Below are positions 27,682 through 38,212 of a stretch of 64,000 bases of DNA, in pieces. Position numbers and translations under genes: made by a program. Within the stretch, counting starts at the first letter, position 1. The number at the start of each line of letters is the position of its first letter. This stretch comes from Tatumella sp. JGM118. GTDB lineage: Bacteria; Pseudomonadota; Gammaproteobacteria; Enterobacterales; Enterobacteriaceae. Under the pieces are notes generated by a model. That model did not search any database and was not told where the DNA came from. It saw only the letters and a program-made list of their open reading frames with translations. The DNA is taken from positions 241,243-305,242 of the forward strand of contig NZ_JAERJR010000003.1 of assembly GCF_018257515.1 (NCBI RefSeq), in the 5' to 3' direction.

Positions 27682-27795
27682 CGATCTGCCGTCTACTCTT
27701 ATGTATGAATATAATCAGTCTATCAGAGTCAGAGAACAATTTCGCAGTCACCCTGTAACCTGTTAGCATTAGCCTCTTTTTTCAGGAGCCAGATA

Positions 27796-28341
27796 ATGAC
27801 AAAACAACCCGAAGAGTGGCTCGACCACGAGCCGGACCCGCTAGAAGATGAAGATGATGAGATTATCTGGGTCAGTAAAAGTGAGATAAAGCGTGACGCC
27901 GAAGAACTGAAACGCCTCGGAGCCGAGCTTATCGACCTGAGTAAGAGTTCTCTGGAGCGTATACCGCTGGATGAGCAATTACGTGAAGCGATTGAACTGG
28001 CGCAGCGTATTAAGAAAGAAGCCCGCCGCCGGCAGATCCAGCTGATCGGTAAGCTGTTACGCTCCCGCGATGTCGAGCCTATCCGCCAGGCGCTGGATAA
28101 GCTGAAAAACCGCCATAATCAGCAGGTCGCGTTATTCCATAAGCTGGAAGGGATCCGTGACCGGTTAATTGAGCAAGGTGATGATGCTATCGCTGAAGTC
28201 ATTAACCTCTACCCGGCCGCTGACCGGCAGCAGCTACGGAGTTTTATCCGCAACGCACAAAAAGAGAAGGCGACAAACAAAGCGCCGAAATCTGCGCGGT
28301 TAATCTTTCAGTATCTGCGTGAGCTGGCAGAAGCAGAATAA
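27796..28341 (+). CDS. darP: dual-action ribosomal maturation protein DarP
   Basis: 181 residues (E. coli YjgA/DarP 183). DUF615 helical protein: acidic start ([33 protein letters not shown]), then the conserved [18 protein letters not shown] and [31 protein letters not shown]. Acts in the peptidyl-transferase-centre folding step of 50S assembly. Divergent from pmbA, convergent with mpl. Confidence 0.95.
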   Translation: MTKQPEEWLDHEPDPLEDEDDEIIWVSKSEIKRDAEELKRLGAELIDLSKSSLERIPLDEQLREAIELAQRIKKEARRRQIQLIGKLLRSRDVEPIRQALDKLKNRHNQQVALFHKLEGIRDRLIEQGDDAIAEVINLYPAADRQQLRSFIRNAQKEKATNKAPKSARLIFQYLRELAEAE

Positions 28342-28350
28342 GCGTTCAGA

Positions 28351-28372
28351 CCGGGCGAGTCTCCTCGCCCGG
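28351..28372. terminator. hairpin between convergent darP and mpl
   Basis: CCGGGCGAG-TCTC-CTCGCCCGG, a 9-bp GC stem centred between the two stops; no U-run. Confidence 0.5.
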
Positions 28373-28380
28373 CTGAGATC

Positions 28381-29742
28381 TTATCCCGCCTGAAGTAACC
28401 GCTGCTGAAGTTTCTGGTGGATACCGTCAAATCCGCCATTACTCATGACCAGCAGGGTATCCCCTGGTTTTGCTTCCCGGGCAATCATCTCCACCAGCGT
28501 ATCGATATCCGCACTCCAGTGTGCCGGCTGAAGACAAGCTTCTGCCACTTCAGATACCTGCCAGCCGATATGGTGTGGCTGATAGAGAAAGACCTGATCA
28601 GCCTTGGCAAGCGATGGGGCAAGTTCATTCTTACTGATGCCCAGTTTCATGGTATTGGAGCGGGGTTCAAGGACTGCCAGAATCCGGCCGCCATTGCCGA
28701 CTTTGCTGCGCAACGCTGACAGGGTCGCCAGTATGGCCGTCGGATGGTGTGCAAAATCATCATACACATCGATACCGTTAAACTGTCCCCGCAATTCCAG
28801 ACGTCGTTTCGCATTCACAAAGTCATTCAGCGCCAGCGCCGCATTTTCCGGGGTCACACCGACATGTCGCGCGGCAGCCATCGCCATCAGCCCGTTATGC
28901 ATGTTGTGTTCACCGACCAGCGACCAGTTGACCTCTGCCACCGGCTCGCCGTCATACAAAACTTTCCAGCGTGACGCATCTGCCGTGAGCTTTTGTGCCT
29001 GCCAGTGACCATGCTCGCCCAGCGTTTCCTGTTCACTCCAGCAGCCCATATTGATGACCTGACGCAAATGGCTGTCCTGTTCAGGCCACAGGATTTTCCC
29101 CTGCCCCGGCACGATGCGTATCAGGTGATGGAACTGACGCTGAATAGCCCGTAAGTCATCGAAGATATCCGCATGATCGAACTCGAGGTTATTGAGGATC
29201 AGAGTACGCGGACAGTAATGGACGAATTTTGACCGCTTATCAAAAAAGGCACTGTCGTATTCATCGGCTTCGATCACAAAAAACGGACTGTCCCCCAGCC
29301 TGGCGGAAACATCAAAATTACCCGGCACACCGCCAATCACAAATCCCGGTGCCAGCCCGGCGGCTTCCAGGATCCAGGCCACCATCCCTGAGGTGGTGGT
29401 TTTACCGTGTGTTCCCGCGACCGCCAGCACCCAGCGGTCACGCAGCACAAAATCGTGAAGCCATTGAGGACCGGACAGATACGGAATATTTTTTTCCAGC
29501 ACCGCTTCCACGCAGGGATTCCCCCGCGCCATCGCGTTACCAATAATGACCAGGTCAGGGGCCGGATCCAGTTGTACCGGGTCATAACCCTGAGTTAATT
29601 CAATACCCTGTTGTTCAAGCAGCGTGCTCATTGGCGGGTAAACATTGTTGTCCGAGCCGGTGACTTCATGTCCCAGCGCACGGGCGAGTATTGCTAACCC
29701 GCCCATAAATGTGCCACAAATACCCAGAATGTGAATTCGCAT
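28381..29742 (-). CDS. mpl: UDP-MurNAc:L-Ala-gamma-D-Glu-meso-DAP ligase
   Basis: 453 residues from the ATG at 29742 (MRIHILGICGTFMGGLA, as in E. coli); an in-frame ATG four codons upstream is the alternative. Mur-ligase family: N-terminal nucleotide-binding domain, ATP-binding GTHGKTTT (about 110-117), DEYDSAFFDKRSKF, and C-terminal VLEPRSNTMKLG. Recycles the tripeptide released from murein. Divergent from fbp as in E. coli. Confidence 0.96.
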   Translation of the reverse strand: MRIHILGICGTFMGGLAILARALGHEVTGSDNNVYPPMSTLLEQQGIELTQGYDPVQLDPAPDLVIIGNAMARGNPCVEAVLEKNIPYLSGPQWLHDFVLRDRWVLAVAGTHGKTTTSGMVAWILEAAGLAPGFVIGGVPGNFDVSARLGDSPFFVIEADEYDSAFFDKRSKFVHYCPRTLILNNLEFDHADIFDDLRAIQRQFHHLIRIVPGQGKILWPEQDSHLRQVINMGCWSEQETLGEHGHWQAQKLTADASRWKVLYDGEPVAEVNWSLVGEHNMHNGLMAMAAARHVGVTPENAALALNDFVNAKRRLELRGQFNGIDVYDDFAHHPTAILATLSALRSKVGNGGRILAVLEPRSNTMKLGISKNELAPSLAKADQVFLYQPHHIGWQVSEVAEACLQPAHWSADIDTLVEMIAREAKPGDTLLVMSNGGFDGIHQKLQQRLLQAG

Positions 29743-29892
29743 AAACAGATCCATTACCCAAAAGTTCAGCTACAGTGTAACTCCTGAGCCGACAACTAAG
29801 AAACAGATGATTGATTAAGTTGTTGCACCCCGATAAGGTTGCGATAGTGTTAATATCAGGTGAGTCATTAATTAACAAATCAGAGAATTGTT

Positions 29893-30900
29893 ATGAAAAC
29901 ATTGGGTGAATTTATTGTTGAGAAGCAGCATGACTTTCCTCATGCCACCGGTGAACTTACCGCACTGATCTCGGCTATCAAGCTGGGTGCAAAGGTGATT
30001 CATCGTGATATTAATAAAGCCGGCCTGGTGGATATTCTTGGTACCAGCGGTGTCGAAAACATTCAGGGCGAGCAGCAAATGAAGCTGGATTTGTTCGCCA
30101 ACGAAAAACTGAAATCTGCCCTGAAAGCCCGCGGGATCGTCGCCGGGATTGCCTCCGAAGAGGAAGACGAGTTCGTCATTTTTGAAGGGGTCGAGGACGG
30201 TAAGTATGTGGTCCTGATGGATCCCCTCGACGGCTCTTCTAACATTGATGTCAATGTCTCAGTCGGCACCATTTTCTCTATTTATCATCGTATCACCCCG
30301 ACCGGAACGCCGGTGACCGAAGAAGACTTTATGCAACCGGGTACGCAGCAGGTGGCCGCAGGTTATGTGGTTTACGGGTCGTCCACTATGCTGGTCTACA
30401 CCACCGGCCATGGAGTACATGCCTTTACCTATGACCCGTCACTCGGCCTGTTCTGTCTGAGCCAGGAGCGTATGACCTTTCCGCCACAGGGCAGTACATA
30501 CTCCATAAACGAGGGCTACTACTCACGTTTCCCGAAAGGAGTAAAAAGATACATTAAATTCTGTCAGGAAGATGATGAAGCCAGCCGCCGCCCGTACACC
30601 TCACGGTATATTGGTTCACTGGTTGCCGACTTCCACCGCAACCTCCTGAAAGGCGGTATATACCTCTATCCGAGCACCGCTCAGTACCCGAACGGTAAAT
30701 TACGTTTACTGTATGAATGTAATCCGATGGCTTTCCTGGCGGAGCAGGCCGGAGGGAAAGCCAGTGACGGCGCAAACCGTATTCTGGAACTGAAACCCCA
30801 GACTATCCACCAGCGGAGCCCGTTCTTCGTCGGTAACACTTCCATGGTCGATGACGTGGAACGTTTTATGCGCGAGAACCCTGAACAAGCGCCACGCTAA
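29893..30900 (+). CDS. fbp: fructose-1,6-bisphosphatase class I
   Basis: 335 residues (E. coli 332). Gluconeogenic hydrolysis of fructose 1,6-bisphosphate. Metal site in [22 protein letters not shown] (Asp110, Asp113 here), with EEDE near residue 90, and the active-site region [40 protein letters not shown]. Divergent from mpl; AGAG upstream of the ATG as a modest ribosome site. Confidence 0.97.
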   Translation: MKTLGEFIVEKQHDFPHATGELTALISAIKLGAKVIHRDINKAGLVDILGTSGVENIQGEQQMKLDLFANEKLKSALKARGIVAGIASEEEDEFVIFEGVEDGKYVVLMDPLDGSSNIDVNVSVGTIFSIYHRITPTGTPVTEEDFMQPGTQQVAAGYVVYGSSTMLVYTTGHGVHAFTYDPSLGLFCLSQERMTFPPQGSTYSINEGYYSRFPKGVKRYIKFCQEDDEASRRPYTSRYIGSLVADFHRNLLKGGIYLYPSTAQYPNGKLRLLYECNPMAFLAEQAGGKASDGANRILELKPQTIHQRSPFFVGNTSMVDDVERFMRENPEQAPR

Positions 30901-30926
30901 GCTCTGCGACACTGTCCGGGAGCCGT

Positions 30927-30971
30927 GTCAGTCACGATGTCTGCCTTACGACAGACATCGTGACCACTGAC
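30927..30971 (+). other. long hairpin after fbp
   Basis: GTCAGT (30927-30932) and CACGATGTCTG (30933-30943) pair with CAGACATCGTG (30952-30962) and ACTGAC (30966-30971), with one 3-nt bulge and an 8-nt loop. It lies 27 nt past the fbp stop. No U-run, so a transcript-end or stability structure is as likely as a terminator. The rest of 30901-31216 is GC-rich and then AT-rich promoter sequence of ppa, without other features. Confidence 0.55.
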
Positions 30972-31172
30972 TTCGGGTCTGCGGTGTTTCCCGTCTCCCG
31001 GTGAGGGCCTGCCCCGCTCACGCTGACGTTCTCCCCGTATCTTCGCCCTGCCCCTGCGGCAACTGACGGTTTTTTATCCATCGTATCCCCCGACCTGGCC
31101 GGCCACGTTATTCCGCCCGGGGGGATCACTCTGAAAGAAGAAAAAGAGACAATACTTTCACTGTCAGTTAGC

Positions 31173-31178
31173 TATAAT
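31173..31178 (+). promoter_or_regulatory. -10 box of the ppa promoter
   Basis: Perfect TATAAT 39 nt ahead of the ppa ATG; no clear -35 box at 16-18 bp. Expected strong expression fits a consensus -10. Confidence 0.5.
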
Positions 31179-31216
31179 ACCGGGCACTTAATTTACGTCA
31201 CTAAAGGAATTAAACG

Positions 31217-31744
31217 ATGAGTTTGAACCTGGTTGAGGCAGGTAAAGATCTGCCAGAAGATATTTACGTTATCATTGAAATCCCGGCGAACGCTGATCCT
31301 ATCAAATACGAAGTAGATAAAGACTCAGGTGCTCTGTTTGTCGATCGTTTCATGTCTACTGCCATGTTCTACCCATGTAACTATGGTTACATCAACCATA
31401 CCCTGTCTCTGGATGGTGATCCGGTAGACGTACTGGTCCCTACACCGTACCCGTTAGAGCATGGTTCTGTGATCCGTTGCCGCCCGGTGGGTGTACTGAA
31501 AATGACCGATGAGTCCGGTGAAGATGCTAAAGTCGTTGCTGTACCGCACAGCAAACTGACCAAAGAGTACGATCACGTTAAAGATGTGACTGATCTTCCG
31601 GAATTACTGCGCGCTCAGATCACACATTTCTTTGAGCACTACAAAGACCTGGAAAAAGGTAAGTGGGTGAAAGTTGACGGATGGGCCGATGCGGCTGCAG
31701 CGAAAGCTGAAATTCTGGAATCTTTCAAACGCGCTCAGAAGTAA
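31217..31744 (+). CDS. ppa: inorganic pyrophosphatase
   Basis: 175 residues (E. coli 176). Family I soluble pyrophosphatase; signature DGDPVDVLV (about 66-74) supplies the metal-binding aspartates, with [15 protein letters not shown] carrying further active-site residues. Cytoplasmic, essential for driving biosynthetic reactions. AAAGGA ribosome site eight bases upstream. Strong intrinsic terminator follows. Confidence 0.97.
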   Translation: MSLNLVEAGKDLPEDIYVIIEIPANADPIKYEVDKDSGALFVDRFMSTAMFYPCNYGYINHTLSLDGDPVDVLVPTPYPLEHGSVIRCRPVGVLKMTDESGEDAKVVAVPHSKLTKEYDHVKDVTDLPELLRAQITHFFEHYKDLEKGKWVKVDGWADAAAAKAEILESFKRAQK

Positions 31745-31756
31745 TTTCTGCTGAAC

Positions 31757-31797
31757 GAAAAAAAACGCCGTCCGGTCAACAGACGGCGTTTTTTTAT
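31757..31797. terminator. bidirectional terminator between ppa and ytfP
   Basis: AAACGCCGTC, 9-nt loop, GACGGCGTTT followed by a T-run on the plus strand and a matching A-run before the stem, so it can end both ppa and the tamA-tamB-ytfP transcript. Confidence 0.85.
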
Positions 31798-31809
31798 TGA
31801 TGGCGATGT

Positions 31810-32148
31810 TCAGTCCCTTTCCAGCCAGTCGCCGCTGTCAATTCGCTGACGCCCGGCCACCGGACGTTGATAAATATACATCCATGCGCTGCCGTAAGGG
31901 GTAGAGATTAACCGGCGTGAATATTCCCCCCCGCGTGTTCTCAACGCATCCAGCTCCCCCAGTGTGGTGGCATCAATCCGGTAGACCTCACAATAGACGC
32001 TACCTTCTCCCTCAACCACCCCGGGATAGAGCCCCAGATGATAAAGCTCATATCCCTCGGCCCGGTAATCCCCTAACCACTGCGCATTGGTCATCCAGTG
32101 ACTATTTCCCTGCTTGCGCCTTAAACTGCCATAGACAATTATTCGCAT
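31810..32148 (-). CDS. ytfP: gamma-glutamylcyclotransferase-fold protein YtfP
   Basis: 112 residues (E. coli 113). GGCT-like fold with IIVYGSLRRKQGNSHWM at the N-terminus (YGSL loop) and a conserved Glu in ALRTRGGEYSRR. Predicted cyclotransferase; the E. coli substrate is not established. Its ATG overlaps the tamB stop by one base (TAATG), so it is the third gene of tamA-tamB-ytfP. Confidence 0.93.
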   Translation of the reverse strand: MRIIVYGSLRRKQGNSHWMTNAQWLGDYRAEGYELYHLGLYPGVVEGEGSVYCEVYRIDATTLGELDALRTRGGEYSRRLISTPYGSAWMYIYQRPVAGRQRIDSGDWLERD

Positions 32149-35100
32149 TACTGAAACTCGAACTGATAAAGCAAATCGAGCGCCTGGTCAACGCCAGACA
32201 CGGCTTCCAAATAGAGTTTAGGCATCAGCCGGTAACGCAGTGTCAGTGTCGCCAGTGAATCAAATAAGCCGACACCATATTTTACCTGCAGTCCCGGCAG
32301 GACATATCCACTGACCTGCACTTGCTGACTATCGCCGACACCCGCGGTATCAAGCGCCAGGTTACTGACACCAAAGGTTTCACCAATTTTGCCCATCACC
32401 TGTCCGCTTTGTGCAACCCCGAGGCCAATCAAAGCCGATGTCAGCGCATTACTGTCACCATCACTGCCCAGGCCTTGCCCGCGTAACAGATACGACAGGG
32501 CTTCCTGCTGTGACATTGCCGGGTCAGAGAACACTTCAACTTTCGGTGCATCTGCCAGACCGGTGACACGAATACCTGCGGTAACATCATCCTCTGTCGC
32601 TTCAGGATTACGGATAGCTTCCAGATTGACATAGGGTTCAGAAGGCGGTCCGGAGAACTGTAACTGTCCTTTACGAACCACAAGATCCTGACCATACGCA
32701 TGGAAGCGTCCTGAAGGGATATTAATCTGTCCATTCAGCCCGAGTCCATTCTTATCCTGTAATACTTTCAAATCTCCGTTCAGCCGGGCATCCAGACCGA
32801 AGGCGGACAAACGGACATCATTACCTATATGTATGATTAAATTACTATTAATAGGAATTGCTGTCGTTTTCGGCTTAATAGGCTGTAAATTATCATCCAG
32901 CATTACCAGATCTGATGAATTACCGACGGCACTTTGCGGCACGGACTGTACAGTAATTCTTGCCCATGGGATATCCACCCGGCCATCCAGATTAAATGCA
33001 GCCGGCGTGGCTTCAAACACCAGGTCCGGAGAAACATCCATTCTGACCATCGGTGGCACGGTGACACGGATCTTTTCCCCTTTCGCCGCAATCTTCGCCC
33101 GCCAGTTATCCAGCTGACTCCAGTCTGCATTGCCGGTCAGATTGAGGTTCCCCTGCCGTGTGCCGATCATCCCTTCAAGAGTGGAACTGACACCGTTGAA
33201 CACCAGCTTCAGGTTGCCGGTGGTCATATCGATCGGCATAAAGTTACCGTTGATATCCACATCGGTCAGTGCAGTCTGGCCGTAGACCCGCGGGTTAGCA
33301 AGATTTCCGCCCAGCCGTAACTGACTATTCAGTACCCCCTTGATCTGCTCTCCTGCGGCCAGCACCGGATTAAACAACCCGAGAGAGAAGTTATTGATAT
33401 TGACGTTACCGCTCAGATTACGGACTTTTTGCGGGTCATTAATCAATATGTTTCCGTCCAGCTGACCGTTATTAGCAATCCGGATCAGCCAGCCAAGTTG
33501 CGCCTTACCGTTGACCAGCGACGCCTTCAGGTTCAGGGCATCAAATGCGACAGGCAGAGTTTTCCCCTGAACCTCCTGTTTTACCTCGACCCCTTTACCG
33601 TCCAGCACAACATTCCCGGTAGGTAAGCCTGAACCGGCTTTCCAGTTTACGCGGGCATCGCCACTGAACACCCCTTTCAGTTGCGTCGTGCCGGGTAACA
33701 GTGGTTTGAGCATCGCTAAATCAACACGGACTAACTGAATACGCGCATGCCCGTCCGCGCCGGCGACAATCGGTTCCGGTACACAGATCTGCGCATCCGG
33801 ATTCAGCCAGCAATGGCTGCCGACAGTGATACTCTTCAGCGTGTTTTTATAATCCAGACTCACGGCTTTGCTTAAGCGCCAGTCACCCACCGGGGTCGCA
33901 AAGCGGGTATTACTGAGAGACCCCTGCCAGCGTTGCTGCTGACGGTCAAAACTGCCCTTCAGGGTTAACTGCCCGGAAACCGGCTTGCCTTCTACCGTCA
34001 GTGTGAGCTGATGCTGTTTTTCACTGCCACTGGCATCCAGTACCACACTACGGATATCCAGCGAATCCTGCCGGAGCTGGTTGAGCCGTAAGGCCAGTTT
34101 TCCGGCAATCTCTTTTCCGGAACTGACGTTACCTTTCAGACTGAAATCATGGATCTGTAACTGCTGCCAGCGTAATGCCTGGCCCGCGAGGTCGGCCTGA
34201 ATTTCCGGGGCTTCCAGTGTGCCGCGTGCTTTCACCGACCCTTTCACCCTGCCGCCGAGACCTGGCAGTGCGTTATCCAGGTGCGAGGCGTCAATATCAG
34301 CATCGAGACTGATTTTTTTATCCAGCGCCCCTTTAATATCCAGCCGGTTTTGTCCCAGCGCCACGGTCACTCCGGGGATCGTCCACTGGTTATAACTGTT
34401 ACCCGACAGGGAGCCTTTAACGTTCACCGCATTCTGTTTGACGTTCCCTTTCAGTAATAACGTCGGAACGCTGACCTGCCAGCTTCCGCCATACAGGCTG
34501 CCCCGGGTGGTGATCGTCCCGTCGAGACGTGACGGCCATTGCGGGTATTGCTTCGCGGTATTGATGCCGGCCAGCGTCAGTTGGCTGTTCCAGCTGATAG
34601 CTTTCGTCCAGTCAACCAGAGCCTTAACATCCGCACTTCCCTGTAATGCACCGATATGCAGTTTATCCAGTGAGAAATGCTGCGTATTCCCTTTCCCGTC
34701 CAGCGAAATATCTGCAGGAGGAATAGTGCTGCCCGACACCGAACTCCGGAACGCGATAGTGTAGTCAGTCGCTTTCCCGCCGGCCGTTAATGCCAGATTA
34801 TTCACCAGCCATTCGGACTGCCCGCTCAGAGGCCAGCGTAATTGCGGGCTGGTCAGACGGAGAGAGAATGGCAGTCCGGTCACGGCAGGCTGAGCCATTG
34901 CCTGCAGCTGCGCACGGACAGGGCCGGACAGATTCAGATTCAGGTTCACCTGTTTCTTCGCCGCACCATCGATCAGCAGTCTGACTTTCTGACCCTTCAC
35001 CGGGGCCATATTCACATCGCTGTTCAGGGTCAGGTTCACCGGCCAGTCACCACTGAGGGTCGCCTGTCCGGTAGCGCTCAGGATCCCCTGCTGTGCATTG

Positions 35101-35975
35101 ATGCGCAGGGTTTGTAAATTTACCTGGTTATCGATGGCCTGAGCATTTAATTGCAGACGGTTCACCGTAATATCGGTGTCTCCCGTCAGGCGCAGGTTTT
35201 CACCGAGGATTTCATCAATACGAATATCCAGCGGTAAACGGAATTCAGGAAGGTTGAGCAACGGTTTGGCAAAAAGCCCATTCAGCATGTCTGCCGGTGA
35301 CTGTTGCGGAACTTTCTCCGCCGCCGGAGCGGTTTTCTCTGTGCCCGGCGCCGCAGGTTTCGCCGGCGTACTGTTGACAGTTTTTGTCGCGACATCGGTC
35401 GCCGCACTTGCCACCGCGGTTTTCGCTTTTGGCAGGGCCAGAAGCAGGTTTTCTATCCGGGTCGGGGTCAGCGTCAGCTGACGGCCCTGCCAGTTTAGCC
35501 CCGTGGAAAAGCTCCCCAATGAGATGGCGGTGTCATCGACTTTGACATTCACATTCTCTAAAGCCACATGCCGCAGCAGTATCGGATAAGGGGTTGAGAT
35601 TTCTCCGCTGCCTTTGTCCTCACTTTTGGCGGGCGATGACGGGGCCATTTTGCTGCTATCCACCACCACGCTCACATCTTTCAGCGTGATATCATTAACA
35701 CAGACCGAGGAGTGGATCAGACATCCGGCATCCAGCGATAAATGCAGCTCGCCACCGGATACACTCACCCCATCCATCTGGTAGCCGAGGCCTTTAATGG
35801 TCAGATCTTTCCAGCCACCGTTCACCTGCTGGATCTTCAACCCCGGTACCCAGCGGGCAGCACTATTAAGAACCAGATGCAGTCCCGGTGTTGTCCCGAT
35901 CAACAACCCGATAATCACTATCAGCAGTAATAAGAATACCAGGATCCCTGTCAGGACTTTCTTCCATAGCGTCAT
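32148..35975 (-). CDS. tamB: translocation and assembly module protein TamB
   Basis: 1275 residues (E. coli 1259). N-terminal inner-membrane anchor (about 8-28), long periplasmic beta-taco repeats, and a C-terminal DUF490 domain ([30 protein letters not shown]..., ending LYQFEFQ). Spans the periplasm with TamA and takes part in outer-membrane protein insertion and phospholipid transport to the outer membrane. Residues about 185-225 are a low-complexity Ala/Lys/Pro/Thr stretch not expected in the fold. Overlaps tamA by 4 nt. Confidence 0.96.
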   Translation of the reverse strand: MTLWKKVLTGILVFLLLLIVIIGLLIGTTPGLHLVLNSAARWVPGLKIQQVNGGWKDLTIKGLGYQMDGVSVSGGELHLSLDAGCLIHSSVCVNDITLKDVSVVVDSSKMAPSSPAKSEDKGSGEISTPYPILLRHVALENVNVKVDDTAISLGSFSTGLNWQGRQLTLTPTRIENLLLALPKAKTAVASAATDVATKTVNSTPAKPAAPGTEKTAPAAEKVPQQSPADMLNGLFAKPLLNLPEFRLPLDIRIDEILGENLRLTGDTDITVNRLQLNAQAIDNQVNLQTLRINAQQGILSATGQATLSGDWPVNLTLNSDVNMAPVKGQKVRLLIDGAAKKQVNLNLNLSGPVRAQLQAMAQPAVTGLPFSLRLTSPQLRWPLSGQSEWLVNNLALTAGGKATDYTIAFRSSVSGSTIPPADISLDGKGNTQHFSLDKLHIGALQGSADVKALVDWTKAISWNSQLTLAGINTAKQYPQWPSRLDGTITTRGSLYGGSWQVSVPTLLLKGNVKQNAVNVKGSLSGNSYNQWTIPGVTVALGQNRLDIKGALDKKISLDADIDASHLDNALPGLGGRVKGSVKARGTLEAPEIQADLAGQALRWQQLQIHDFSLKGNVSSGKEIAGKLALRLNQLRQDSLDIRSVVLDASGSEKQHQLTLTVEGKPVSGQLTLKGSFDRQQQRWQGSLSNTRFATPVGDWRLSKAVSLDYKNTLKSITVGSHCWLNPDAQICVPEPIVAGADGHARIQLVRVDLAMLKPLLPGTTQLKGVFSGDARVNWKAGSGLPTGNVVLDGKGVEVKQEVQGKTLPVAFDALNLKASLVNGKAQLGWLIRIANNGQLDGNILINDPQKVRNLSGNVNINNFSLGLFNPVLAAGEQIKGVLNSQLRLGGNLANPRVYGQTALTDVDINGNFMPIDMTTGNLKLVFNGVSSTLEGMIGTRQGNLNLTGNADWSQLDNWRAKIAAKGEKIRVTVPPMVRMDVSPDLVFEATPAAFNLDGRVDIPWARITVQSVPQSAVGNSSDLVMLDDNLQPIKPKTTAIPINSNLIIHIGNDVRLSAFGLDARLNGDLKVLQDKNGLGLNGQINIPSGRFHAYGQDLVVRKGQLQFSGPPSEPYVNLEAIRNPEATEDDVTAGIRVTGLADAPKVEVFSDPAMSQQEALSYLLRGQGLGSDGDSNALTSALIGLGVAQSGQVMGKIGETFGVSNLALDTAGVGDSQQVQVSGYVLPGLQVKYGVGLFDSLATLTLRYRLMPKLYLEAVSGVDQALDLLYQFEFQ

Positions 35976-37717
35976 AATTCCGGCCCCAGCCCGATATAAA
36001 ACTGTAATCCGCGTTCATCTTTATCACCCACCGCACGGGCAATATCCAGTTTAATTGGCCCCACCGGCGAAGCCCAACGGATCCCGACCCCGGTACCGGT
36101 TTTGATGTCGGTATCTTTGATATCGTTTACCGCTTCACCGGAATCAAGGAACACGGCGCCCCACCATTTGCCGGTAAAGTTGTACTGATACTCCACCGAA
36201 CCGGTCGCCATTTTAGAAGCCCCGGTCAGCTTGTCATCGGAATCTCGCGGCGAGACATCTTTATATTTATAACCACGGATACTGCGATCCCCCCCGGCGA
36301 AGAAACGTAAATCCGGCGGCACGCGATCAAAGTCATTGGTTTCTATCCAGCCCACATTGCCGCGGAACACAAACCGGTGACGTTCAGCCAGTGTGCGGAT
36401 CCAGACGTTCTGTGCCTGCAGAATGACAAAATCAATGTCAGAGCCCCAGGTGGTATCAGAAACATCCACAGAGTAACGTTGTGAATCACCCCATGTTGGC
36501 ATCATACCTCCCCGCGAGCGGGTACGGTTGACGCTGACGCCCGGGTAGAGCAGCATCGTGGTATCCGTGACGGTTCCCTGAGTATAGTGGTCCAGTCTCC
36601 AGCGCAGGTTCAGCGCTTTCTGCCAGCCAGAGCTGTTTTCCCAGTAACGGGACGCCGCCAGGGTAGAGGTATCGGCCTTGGTATCATTCAGATCGGTTCG
36701 TTTCAGTCCGCCCTGGAAGAGATAGTACTGCTCCAGCGGGCTCTTCAGTAACGGGACTTTGTAACTCATATCCAGTTGCTGTTCAGGCTGAGACAGGTAA
36801 GTGCTGAAAGACATACTCTGCCCGTCATCATTCACCCAGGGACGTTTCCAGGTCGCTTTGACATGCGGGCCGACATCGGTGGAATAACCCACCCCGGTTT
36901 CGACACTGTTTTTCACCGCGGGGGTCAGTACTGCATCGATAGGTAATACTTTTGTGGTATGTGCTTTAGAAAAATCAGGAGAGGCAACCACGGAACTGAA
37001 CCAGCCGGTCGCCGATAAGCGACGGTTTAATTCAGCAAGATCCAGCGAACTGTATTTATCGCCCTGATGGAACGGAACCAGACGACGCAGGTATTCCTGA
37101 CGGATTTGGGCCCCCTGGAAGCTGACATCACCAAAGTGGTAGCGTTTACCGCTGTCATAATCCAGATCCCAGAAGGCCTCTCCCCTGTCGACAGAAACGC
37201 CAAGCTGACTTTTTTTAAACTCACCGTCAAAATAGCCATTACGCAGGGCAAGACTTGAGAAACCATTTTTGAAGCTATCATAATCACCCTGATTCAGGAT
37301 GGTCCCTGTGACAGGCCGGCCTTTTTTTATCCAGGCCTGGTATTCCGGGTCCAGTCTGGCTTCCCCTTCCAGCACGATCGTACTGCCGGCAATTTTGACC
37401 GGTGGCCCGGGGTCAACCGTCACTTTAATCACACTGTTTTTTGTGCTCAGTGCTTCAGGTAATGTCTGAAAGGTGATTACCGGCTGAAAATATCCCAGAG
37501 CACTGAGGCTTTTTTTGATTGAATCCGTCAAACGTGCCTGAAAGCGACTATCTGCTGAGACTTCCTCACTGGATATGGAGGCGAGACCGAGTCTGACGTT
37601 ATTTTGTAATTCGCCCGACAAGCCTTCCAGTTGTAACCGAACGGTCGCCGCCTGAATTGCTGGTGCAGCCAGCAGCAACAGTGTCATACCATACAGTGAT
37701 AAACGTAGACGTGGCAC
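35972..37717 (-). CDS. tamA: outer-membrane Omp85-family protein TamA
   Basis: 581 residues (E. coli 577) from a GTG start with AGGAG five bases upstream. Signal peptide (about 1-23, ending IQA), three POTRA domains (about 24-270), then a 16-strand barrel with the conserved loop motif DRSIRGYKY and a C-terminal strand ending LGPEL. Outer-membrane partner of TamB; the two genes are coupled by a 4-nt overlap. Confidence 0.96.
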   Translation of the reverse strand: MPRLRLSLYGMTLLLLAAPAIQAATVRLQLEGLSGELQNNVRLGLASISSEEVSADSRFQARLTDSIKKSLSALGYFQPVITFQTLPEALSTKNSVIKVTVDPGPPVKIAGSTIVLEGEARLDPEYQAWIKKGRPVTGTILNQGDYDSFKNGFSSLALRNGYFDGEFKKSQLGVSVDRGEAFWDLDYDSGKRYHFGDVSFQGAQIRQEYLRRLVPFHQGDKYSSLDLAELNRRLSATGWFSSVVASPDFSKAHTTKVLPIDAVLTPAVKNSVETGVGYSTDVGPHVKATWKRPWVNDDGQSMSFSTYLSQPEQQLDMSYKVPLLKSPLEQYYLFQGGLKRTDLNDTKADTSTLAASRYWENSSGWQKALNLRWRLDHYTQGTVTDTTMLLYPGVSVNRTRSRGGMMPTWGDSQRYSVDVSDTTWGSDIDFVILQAQNVWIRTLAERHRFVFRGNVGWIETNDFDRVPPDLRFFAGGDRSIRGYKYKDVSPRDSDDKLTGASKMATGSVEYQYNFTGKWWGAVFLDSGEAVNDIKDTDIKTGTGVGIRWASPVGPIKLDIARAVGDKDERGLQFYIGLGPEL

Positions 37718-38037
37718 GTAAACTCCTGTTAAAAAACCGTTCTCTTCTGCGGGGAGATTTCCCTGACAGTATGAAATTGCTTAACTACAGCGTAGTCGTC
37801 CATTCCGAAACCGGAGAGAAAAACCGATAAAAAATGCTCTCCGCCTGCAGGCAGGTATTGTCTGAAAATGCTCCGGCTAACACAACACCTGAGAACAGAT
37901 AAAACACTGTTCACCGGTATTTTCCTGTATTTATCTGCCCCGTCGTGCCTTAACCCGGGCAACGTCCGGGGTATCCGCGCACAGAAAACCGGCTAACATT
38001 TAATCAATTTTGCCTCTGGCAGGCTCTCTTCGGCTGC

Positions 38038-38046
38038 TGTTATAAT
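38038..38046 (+). promoter_or_regulatory. extended -10 promoter of ytfL
   Basis: TGT-TATAAT, an extended -10 (TGn) element, 167 nt before the ytfL start. No good -35 at normal spacing, consistent with an extended -10 type. It implies a leader of about 160 nt. Confidence 0.55.
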
Positions 38047-38110
38047 GGGCGCTTCAGGTCATCCTGATGTGTTTCTGTCCGACAAGTGCCCGCCCCGGGT
38101 GCGGGACAGA

Positions 38111-38186
38111 CATTTTTGGCGCGGATAGCCCACGGGACTGTGCTGTTGTACGGTAACCCGTGATTGTGTTGCCCAGGCCAAAAATG
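38111..38186 (+). promoter_or_regulatory. structured 5' leader of ytfL
   Basis: CATTTTTGGC (38111-38120) pairs perfectly with GCCAAAAATG (38177-38186); nested inside, CACGGG (38131-38136) pairs with CCCGTG (38157-38162). An upstream stem (CTGTCC/GGGACAG, near 38078-38108) may stack on it. It ends 26 nt ahead of the ytfL ATG. It does not match a riboswitch class I know. The rest of the 495-bp tamA-ytfL gap (37718-38212) has no gene; msrA, found here in E. coli, is absent. Confidence 0.5.
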
Positions 38187-38212
38187 ACAAGAGTATAAAA
38201 ATTGGATCTCTT

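Noticed and set aside
37729..37962. Minus-strand frame of 77 codons after the tamA start, possible msrA remnant
   Set aside because: It has no GCFWC-type MsrA motif or other similarity; not a remnant of msrA.
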